The translations under genes were made by a program, and so were the position numbers. A stretch of DNA of 64,000 nt from Anaeramoeba flamelloides. Taxonomy: Eukaryota; Metamonada; Anaeramoebidae. Below, piece after piece: positions 49,690 through 57,740 of the stretch. Every line of letters begins with the position of its first letter. Within the stretch, counting starts at the first letter, position 1. The stretch covers positions 9,858,001 to 9,922,000 of the forward strand of contig JANTQA010000023.1 of NCBI GenBank assembly GCA_027625915.1, given 5' to 3'. Under the pieces are notes generated by a model. It saw only the letters and a program-made list of their open reading frames with translations. It did not search any database and was not told where the DNA came from.

Positions 49690-50830
49690 ATTGCAACTCA
49701 CCTGAAATAATAAATTGGAATAATATATATATCCTTTAGTGTTCAGGAAAAATTAATAACTAAACCTGATTTTTAATTCACTTTTAAATCATCCTAAATA
49801 TAAAAAAACCGATATTTTAAAAATTAAAAAAAAATAAAACCAAAAACTAAAAAAAAGTTAGTCACAATTTGTGAAATGAGTATTTTCGATTTGTATTTAC
49901 TGTACATTCACTCAAAAAAAAAGTTAACAAAAAGTTTTTTTGCTATTAATTAAATTCATTTTAAAAAACGTTAAATAGTCTGAATTTTCATAGTGATTAT
50001 TTGCCTTTTTTAAGATCTTTTTTCCACTTGATCTTTAAAAAAGAAAAGAAAAAAGAAAAATAAATCAAAAAAAAGAACAAAAAAAGAAAAGAAAAAACAA
50101 AAGAAAAAAAAATTTGAAAAAGAAAACTGAAATTTGTAAAAATAGAAAAAAAAAATTATGATCCAAAAAATTGATAAATATTTTTTGTGATTAGAATACT
50201 GGAATAAACCCTCAAAACAACTTCCATTAACAGTATAACCTGAGTCAAAATTTTTGAAATGTATTTTAGATATTCTTTTTAAATTAAGAAAAACTAATAA
50301 TTAAACCGAATTAAAGATTCATTCTTCCATCATTTTAAACAAATAAAAAACTGATATTTATTAAATAAAAATAAAAATAAAACTAAAAACTAAAAAAAAA
50401 TGAAATATAATTTTTGAAATAAACATTACTAGATTTTTTATTACTAGACTTTTAATGAAAATAATTAACAAAAAAATTTTTGCTAATAATTAAATTCATA
50501 CTTAAAAATATTATATTGTCTCAATTTTCTGAAAGATTATTGGTCTTTTCAAAGATTTTTTTTTATGATATGATCTTGTAAAAAAAAAAGTTTCAAAAAA
50601 AAAAAGATCAAAATAAAAAGAAAGAAAAGAACCAACAATAAATAAAAAATTTAAAAAAAAAAAAAAAATTGAAAAAACAAAACTATAAATTAGAAAATTA
50701 GAAGAAATGATTTTGATCAAACAAATAAAAAAATATTTGGATAAAAATATAGGGTAAAACATTGAAAACTTACAATAACAGTATAAAGTGAGTCAAAATT
50801 TTTTGAAAAAAATAGTTTATATATATATAT
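49690..50830 (+). repeat. Repeat R4: two copies in tandem (about 560 bp each)
   Basis: Copy 1 (about 49690-50275) and copy 2 (about 50276-50830) share the order TAATTAAA-C-GA, AAATAAAACYAAAAACTAAAAAA, a TTTTTGAAAT block, TTAATTAAATTCAT, a TCTGAATTTTC/TCTCAATTTTCT block, a purine-rich AAAAGAAA tract and AACAGTATAA-GTGAGTCAAAA. The third copy lies at 61187-61755. No coding capacity. Copy 1 starts ACTCACCTGAAATAATAAAT. Confidence 0.8.
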
Positions 50831-51010
50831 ATATCCAACAAAAATTTATAGGATCAAATAGGACTATTTTTCATTAAATGTTATTTAATATTAAACAAAA
50901 CATGATATTATCTTATTATTAATAATTATAATGTTTTGTTTCTTTTAAATTGGAAAAATTTTTTATTTTATTTTTCCATTCGGTTTAACGGAATTTAAAA
51001 GAATAGAGTA

Positions 51011-51100
51011 ATATATATATATATATATCACAGGTATGACGATTTTTTTGATGTAATGAAACGCGTTTGCGCACGCGTGAGCGACGCGTAAAAATCGTTT

Positions 51101-51135
<35 letters not shown>
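51011..51135. repeat. GC-rich island with three ACGCGT boxes between two (TA)n tracts
   Basis: A core of about 75 bp (51029-51106) lies between TA tracts (51011-51028 and 51107-51135). It carries ACGCGT at 51061, 51073 and 51084 and an outer mirrored pair ACGATTTTT/AAAAATCGT. It is by far the most CpG-rich patch in the surrounding kilobases. The edge TATATCACAGGTATG recurs in reverse at 52670-52690. It may be a small insertion in a TA microsatellite. Confidence 0.75.
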
Positions 51136-51136
<1 letters not shown>

Positions 51137-52445
51137 CCACATGATATATTTTTGTAAAGGGTACAATAAAAAAACCACGAATTAAGGTGGTTACAAATAC
51201 ATTTACATAAGAGTATTTTTCAAAAAAAACAATTTAAATTTGCATCTTTATTTATCTTACACATCTTGAAAATCTTTAATTATTGAAACCATAAAAAATC
51301 AATAAATAAAAGATAAAAATAAACAAAATAATCGATAGAATGTTTTATTGTATATAATAATTTAGGTTGTTATCAAAAAAGTAATTATCAAAAAATTTTG
51401 AATCAAAATTTATTTTGATGTAATAGAAGACGTGTTAAAAATAAAATTTTATGATCGATCACAAAAAAAAAAAAAAAAGTTTATAAAAAAAAAAATAATC
51501 CATTAAATACTAATAATTGTAAATCAAATTTACCAGATAATATAATTTAAACATTCTACACTTGTGAAAGGTATATTCTAATTAATATTTTTTGGTTAAT
51601 CAATTTTCACTTCAGATTTTTAAGTAAATACACATTATAATAGAATCGGTAAATTTAATAAAGTAATAATATTATAATTCTTATAATTAAATAAATAAGT
51701 GAAAGGGCATATTATTTAGTTTGACACAGATTAAGAATTTGTTCCCACCATTAAGCAAAGAAATATTTTGTAAAATGTTGAAAGTAAAAATTTTGGATAA
51801 AAAACCAACAAAAGAATTATTTAAAAACAAAATTGTTAAAACATTAATAATAAAAAAATGAAATTATTATTTAAAATAACTTAATAAGGGACTCAAAAAT
51901 AGATAAAAGTTAAGAACAAGACATGTGAGAATGGATTAATTAAAAAGAAAAATAGGTTTAAAAATGGTTTTAAATTATCAAAAAAAATTAAGTAAATGAA
52001 TTTTCTTGTACATAAGTTGAAGCAGAGTTGATAAAAATTGAAAAATTACTGATCACATTTTACAAATTTAGTAATTTTGAAAAAAAAAATTTTTATGTAA
52101 ATAATTTTTAACAATTTTATTGTGATCGATAAAAAATTATATTGGGAGATGTAATGACACTATAAAAAAATTTGGTGAGCTGATCTAATTTGGAATGAGT
52201 AAAAAAGTGAATTTTTAGCCTACTTTTCTACCACAAATAGTAAATTTAAAATAAAAATAATTCTTTTACTTAGTGTTTAGAGTGTTTAGAATTTTCAAGA
52301 ATTTTAAACAGAAATCCTACGAGTGATGTTTTAGCATTTCTAAAATAGAAAATCAAACTATTTACATGGTTTTAAACCCCCCCCCCCTCCCACCGCAACC
52401 TAAATTTTCAATCACAAATTTCACATTGTTTAAAAATACTTTTAA
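51136..52445. other. Intergenic A+T-rich DNA, no gene seen
   Basis: A poly-C patch lies at 52377-52391. No coding region or recognised repeat. Confidence 0.45.
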
Positions 52446-52679
52446 GGCAATTACTCACTAACCGTTTTTTATTGTTTTTTTTCCTTCGCTTTTTAAGTTT
52501 TTTCGTTTGCGTTTTTTCATATCCCAGAAACGAAAAGTATAATTTCAAAAGAATTTGAGGACTTTTTCAAAAAATAAAAAACGAAAACAGCGAATGAAAT
52601 GAAAAAACCAGCAAAAAAATCGAAAAAACGCGATTTTTTAAATCTTTCGCGGTTTTCAAACGAAAACACATATGACCTG

Positions 52680-52682
<3 letters not shown>
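52446..52682. repeat. Imperfect palindromic stretch rich in CGAAAA/TTTTCG words
   Basis: The left side has TTTTTTCGTTTGCGTTTTTTC and the right side GAAAAAACGCGATTTTTT and GCGGTTTTCAAACGAAAAC, which mirror each other loosely about a centre near 52570. It ends ATGACCTGTGATGTATATA, the reverse of the edge seen at 51029. Probably a relative of the island at 51029-51106. Confidence 0.5.
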
Positions 52683-52757
<75 letters not shown>

Positions 52758-52804
52758 ATGTATATATGTATGTATATATGTATGTAGGTATGTATGTATG
52801 TATA
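52683..52804. repeat. Compound microsatellite (TA)n-(TG)n-(TATG)n
   Basis: A TA run (52683-52714), then TG (52715-52741), then TATG/TATA units to about 52804. The open frame over it is pure repeat translation. Confidence 0.95.
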
Positions 52805-52889
52805 TGATTTTATTCAATTATTTTGATTTCTGGAAATATGCAGTTGGGTTATTTGATTTTTTTGATTATTTGTAAAATCAATAGATTTT

Positions 52890-53420
52890 ATACTAAAACA
52901 GAAAAACTCAAGAAAATCACTTATAGGTTTTTTTTAATTTAAGAAATGAAAATAAATTTTTTTAAATTTTCTTTTTTTTTTCTAAATTAAAAAAAAGCTA
53001 GTCACTATAGGTCACTTGATCGACACTTCCTTTAGGTTTTTTTTAATTATTAAAATAAACTGAAAATTAATTAAATTTTAGGTTTATTCCAAAAAATGAA
53101 AAAAAAAAAAAAAAAAAAAGCTGTTAGGTTTACTTATGTTCTGTTTTTAGTAGGAAAATCAATAGAATTTCGTTTGGTTTTTTTGATTTTTCTATTTATT
53201 TTGAACATCAATAGATTTTAGTTGGGTTTTTTTTACTTTAGAAATAAACCGAAAAACAATAAATTTTATGTTTATTTCTAAAGTAAAAAACAACTTAAAA
53301 AACCTAGAACACTTCATAAATAAAACAGAAAATGTCAAAAAAACCTAGAAAACTTAAAAAAATAAAACAGAAAATCTCAAGAAAGGCTAGGTACTCAATG
53401 GCACTCTACGTACACTTTCG
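52890..53420 (+). repeat. Dispersed repeat R5, larger copy with internal mirrored parts
   Basis: Contains several TTTAGGTTTTTTTT and AAAAAACCTAG words facing each other, AAAACAGAAAATCTCAAGAAA near its right end, and GGCTAGGTACTCAATGGCACTC. It matches the reverse complement of 42300-42440. The left part (52900-53060) partly mirrors the right part (53210-53400). Boundaries are approximate. Confidence 0.6.
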
Positions 53421-54334
53421 TTCAGTTTTCAGGGATTTAAAATAATAAAGTAAAATCTTTTTGATTTTACTCAATTCAATCGAATTCCGGAAACTGAGGA
53501 CACTTTCAATATTTATCAAAAGTTATTTTTTTTTCAGTATTTTATTTTTTTTGATGATAAGAATGTTTTACAAAACTATTAGTTATTATCTATTCAAAAA
53601 AATATCCTATCAGTTGAATTTATGGAAAATTCATTGTCAAATCAATTTTAAAAATATTTACCCCAAAATAGACTTTTTTTTCTAGACTAGAGAATTTTCA
53701 AAATTGTTGTACTACTAAAAACAATTTATACAACAAAATAAAGAACTATAAGAACTTTAATGTTGATTATGTTGTGTAAAAACTCTATTAACCAGGGTGA
53801 AATGATAATTGAATTCCTACTTTTGTCTAACTTGGAAATTTTAATTTTATTTTTTCATACTAGTGACTCGAAATATATTTTTTTAGGATTAATGAAGATC
53901 TACTGGAAAAGGGTATTATATCTTTTTGAATTGGCCAGATTGGCATTTCTGTAATATTTGAGCTGTTAAAAAACCTTAAAAAAATTAAAAATGAATATAA
54001 TTAATCCACTCCCCCCCCCCTGATTTTTTTTTTGTGTTAAGTTAGAGTTTATGGTGAGGGTATCAAAATATCTCAACTTTTTCTGAATAAACAACAAAAA
54101 TTGTTCACAAAAATTTAATTAATAATTTTCCTTGATTTTTTCCATAAAAAATCCCAAAATTTTCTGAATTAATAAAACTTTTTCAATAAAAATTATCAAT
54201 ATAATACTGGAAAAAAGTTTTTCAAGTTTTCAAAATAAAAGGCGCTTTTCATTTGTATATAAGACCTTTAAATTAACCAATCGAAGAAACTGAAAATAAA
54301 CGGTAAATAAATAAATTAGTGGTTTCTAAAATTT
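53421..54334. other. Intergenic A+T-rich DNA, no gene seen
   Basis: Frames at 53461-53685 and 53760-53954 are Phe/Ile/Leu-rich without recognisable domains. A 10-base poly-C run sits at 54011-54020. Confidence 0.45.
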
Positions 54335-54876
54335 TACAATCCTTGAAATTTGAATAAATATTATCTTTTCAAGGGTTACCACTTGTTAATTTGGTTCTTA
54401 GATAATCGATCTTGGATTAGGTATGGATTTTAATAGTGGTTCAAAAAGGCAATTTTTGACAATTTATTTATTTAATTTTTGAAATCCGAATTGAAGAGTT
54501 AAGATTAATTGGCTGGAACTTGAGTTATAAAAAAATGTGTTTTTTAGGTTGTTGATTGAAATTTTTAATTAAGTTTGGTTTTGTTTAGAGCTTTTAAAAA
54601 ATTTTATTTTTTCATTTGGTTTATTTACAAAAAAGTAAATCAAGAATACTTTTTTACAACCCGAAATTCAAAAGTAATTCTTGAACACCTATCAATCTAT
54701 TAATCTTACACTTTTCAAATCCGATTTCAAAAATAAAATAAATAAATTGTCAAAAATTGCCTTTTTGAACCACTATTAAAATCCATACCTAATCCAAGAT
54801 CTATTATCTAAGAACCAAATTAACAAGTGGTAACCCTTGAAAAGATAATCTTTTTTCAAACTTCAGGGATTGTAAT
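54335..54876. repeat. About 540-bp inverted repeat (foldback)
   Basis: The left arm 54335-54510 and right arm 54697-54876 are reverse complements. The stretch from CTTTTCAAGGGTTACCACTT through TTGGTTCTTAGATAAT to ATGGATTTTAATAGTGG and CAATTTTTGACAATTTATTT is almost perfectly mirrored. Weaker mirroring continues into the centre. No coding capacity. Confidence 0.92.
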
Positions 54877-55344
54877 CCTTAAAGTTCTATTATTTTAAAA
54901 GAAATTCTGAAATGAAAAATAAAATAGGAAATTTATCTCCTTAAAATAGAAGAAATGTTCTGTATATCAAAAAACAAAAAAATTCAAAAAATATGTTAAT
55001 AATTCAGAAATAATTTCAACTAATTGAATTTCTAATTTAAAATTTACTTAAAATTTCAAAGATCATGCTTTCAAACTTGATTGGAACCTAGGTATACTAT
55101 TGGTTAGTAGATTATACAGTTCATTGGAACAATTAGAAAAAAAAAATTTTATTGTTATTTTGAAACAGATATTATAGTCTTGGCTTTAGGTATACATTTT
55201 TTTGAGAACCAATCTTGAAAAAATTTGAATTCTTTTGACTTTTTATAAAAAGAAATCAATAAAAATTTTAGCGTTGATAAAAAAACGTCTTTTTAAGAGT
55301 CACAATCACTCAAATTCAATATTTGTTAAATCAAAGAAAGAATC
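54877..55344. other. A+T-rich spacer between two foldbacks
   Basis: No gene. The patch at about 55075-55190 (TTGGAACCTAGGTATACTAT) faintly resembles parts of the degenerate repeats at 45.3-46.6 kb. Confidence 0.35.
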
Positions 55345-57005
55345 ATTTTAAGGATTATCTGAAAAAAGACCACTATTGGTTTCATATGGATTAAAACATG
55401 AGCGAAATGTGTTCTTTATTTCTTGGTAACCAGAAGAAAGATCAAATTTCAAAAATTTTGGAATTGGAAATTTTGATAGATCAGTTTCTTATTAGCAAAC
55501 TTATTAACTATAACCACAACTCAACCATGATCGTTCTAACTTTCATTTTTCAGGGCTAAAAATCGATTGTAAGACAATACTTCAATTAGAACGATCATAG
55601 TTGGGTTATCTACATTAAATTTATTGAAATGCAATTTTTTCTTTGTCATTTTAAAAATAATTTAAAACGAAAAAGGGAAAAGTTAGAAGTGATTTGTTTT
55701 TTATTTGTCATTCATTTTCATTTTTTTTTTTTCTCAAAATGTGAAAAAGATTTTTTTTATTTTTTGATATTTTTATTTTTACCATTGTGAAAAAAATTTG
55801 GGTCATTAAAAAAAATTGGGTCAGTCAAAAATTTGTTTTCGTTTTTTAAATAGTAAATATTAGCAAAATGATTTGTGATCAAAGTAAAATTTTATGAACA
55901 AATCTTACATTTAAGAAAAACAAAAGTCACTATCAATAATAATTTTCAAATGCAATATTATTTCGTTGCATTTTGACCATTTAGAATTAATGTGGAACTC
56001 TAAAAATACAAAAATTTACTTTTAAATTGTAAACTTTACGAAAAATGTAAATTTATTTTTATGAGATTACATTCCAAGATCAAGTTAGTCATTGTTTGGG
56101 AAGACCAAAAAATAATAAGTTTTTAAAATTAAAGTTTGTCTAAGGTGATTGTTAGAATTTAAATGGTTTCTGAAATCTTGATATTTCGTTATTTTGAAGT
56201 TTTGATTGTAAAATATTAGTGAAATACAATCTCTTTTGAAAAAATAGCTTTTGTGGAAGATTTTATGATTCAATTGGGGTTTAAACAGGTATTTAAGATT
56301 AAAATTGATAAATTCATATTATCTAACAATGATAAATATCATATTGAATAAATAGATTTTAATATTTCCTAATAAATAGTTTTCTTATTTTTAGTTAAGT
56401 TTACTATTTAAATTTAATTTTTCTTTTTTTGGAGTTCCTGTGTAATTCTAAAAGTTCGGAATGTAATGATTTAATATTACCTTTGAAAATTATAATTGAA
56501 AATGACTTTTGTTTTTCTTAAATGTAAGATTTGTTCATAAAATTTTACTTTGATCACAAATCATTTTGCTAATATTTACTATTTAAAAAACGAAAACAAA
56601 TTTTTGACTGACCCAATTTTTTTTAATGACCCAAATTTTTTTCACAATGGTTAGAATTTTTTTGATCTTATTTGCAAAAATTTTTTATGTGTTCTTTTCT
56701 TCAAAAAAAAAATTTTTTTGTTGGAAACAATAGAATTAAATATCTTCAATTTGGCTTTGAAAGGAAAAAAAAATTTCTTTTTCATTTTTTTGGGGTTGCT
56801 AAAAATTAGATGCACTGAAAAAATGACAAAAGAATTTAAAAATTCAATAAATGTTTTTGGCCTTTGAAAAATTGCAAAAAAATTCTAGAAAATTTTACAT
56901 TTTAGGTTTCTGGTCAATTGAAAAAGATAAAGAGTCTAAAACTGTGATGTTTTAACACACCTTATCTAAAATTGCCTTTCTTTAGATAGCCCTTAAAGTT
57001 TCTGA
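55345..57005. repeat. Decayed FB-1 foldback interrupted by a second foldback
   Basis: The outer element has a left arm (55355-55440, ATTAAAACATGAGCG, AACCAGAAGAA), a centre with the mirrored pair CAACCATGATCGTTCTAA/TTAGAACGATCATAGTTG (55527-55544 and 55592-55609), and a right arm that resumes at about 56880-57000 (AAATTCTAGAAAATTTTACA, AAAGATAAAGAGTCTAA, TGATGTTTTAACACACC). These parts match the intact FB-1 copy at 44463-44918 in order. The right arm is broken by about 1.2 kb containing the separate foldback 55782-56655. Confidence 0.8.
55782..56655. repeat. Inner foldback with about 265-bp arms, nested in FB-1
   Basis: The left arm (about 55782-56050) and right arm (about 56390-56655) are reverse complements. 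Mirrored anchors are CCATTGTGAAAAAAATTTGG, TTGGGTCAGTCAAAAATTTG, GCAAAATGATTTGTGATCAA and TTTATGAACAAATCTTACAT. The inner parts are less conserved. The spacer (about 340 bp) shows no coding sequence. Confidence 0.9.
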
Positions 57006-57740
57006 CAATTTTTTATTTTAACAATTTTATGTGATTTGATTGTTGTATTGTTCGGTAATATAATTTCCAATTAAAGAAAGATTTTTTAAGATGTGAAATA
57101 GATGATTTGTTGATCTTCAGATCATCTTTGATTTTTGAAGAATTTCTTCGGGTTGTTATGCTAAAAACAAATAAGCTATTGAAAAGTTAAACAAAATAAA
57201 ATCGATTTCTTCAAATTAAAAACGTTGTTCTTAAGATCTTTTGGGTTTTAAATTGAGGAAAGGGGTTTTTTGTAAAAAAAAAAAATTTCTTAGTTCAGAT
57301 TGAATTCAAAACTCTTCACATTTGAAAATTATACAACAATCATTTTCGATTTATTTTTGAAAAATGTGGAAAGTGTGCAATAATTTCAACATACAAAAAA
57401 TAGTTTGATTTGAAAATCTTGTAACTTGAACAAAAGAAATAATAATCGTACGAAATTTTGTTTTTTTCTTTTCTTCCGCAATTTTTCTTTTTAAGAAGAA
57501 ACGAACTCACAAAAAGAAAACCCTGACTCTTCTTTGGTTTTGTTCTTAAATTAAAATAGATTCCAAAGATTAATTATTTAACCATTCGTCCAACAACCTC
57601 GTGTTTGCCGGTTAAGGAATAAGAACTAAATCCAAAAAAGGAACGTTTTCACCATAAGTAACAATGTTTCTCAATAAAAAGTTTAATCATTATTTTTAAT
57701 TCTTTCATTTTTTTCAATCTTGTGTAAATTTATTTTATTA
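57006..57740. other. Upstream region of the VWA/alpha-kinase gene
   Basis: No gene or repeat recognised. It is somewhat less A/T-uniform near 57520-57660 (CGTCCAACAACCTCGTG). No promoter element can be named. Confidence 0.4.

Noticed and set aside
51029-51106. ACGCGT cluster as a promoter element (MCB box)
   Set aside because: No gene start within several kilobases. Kept only as a compositional and repeat finding.
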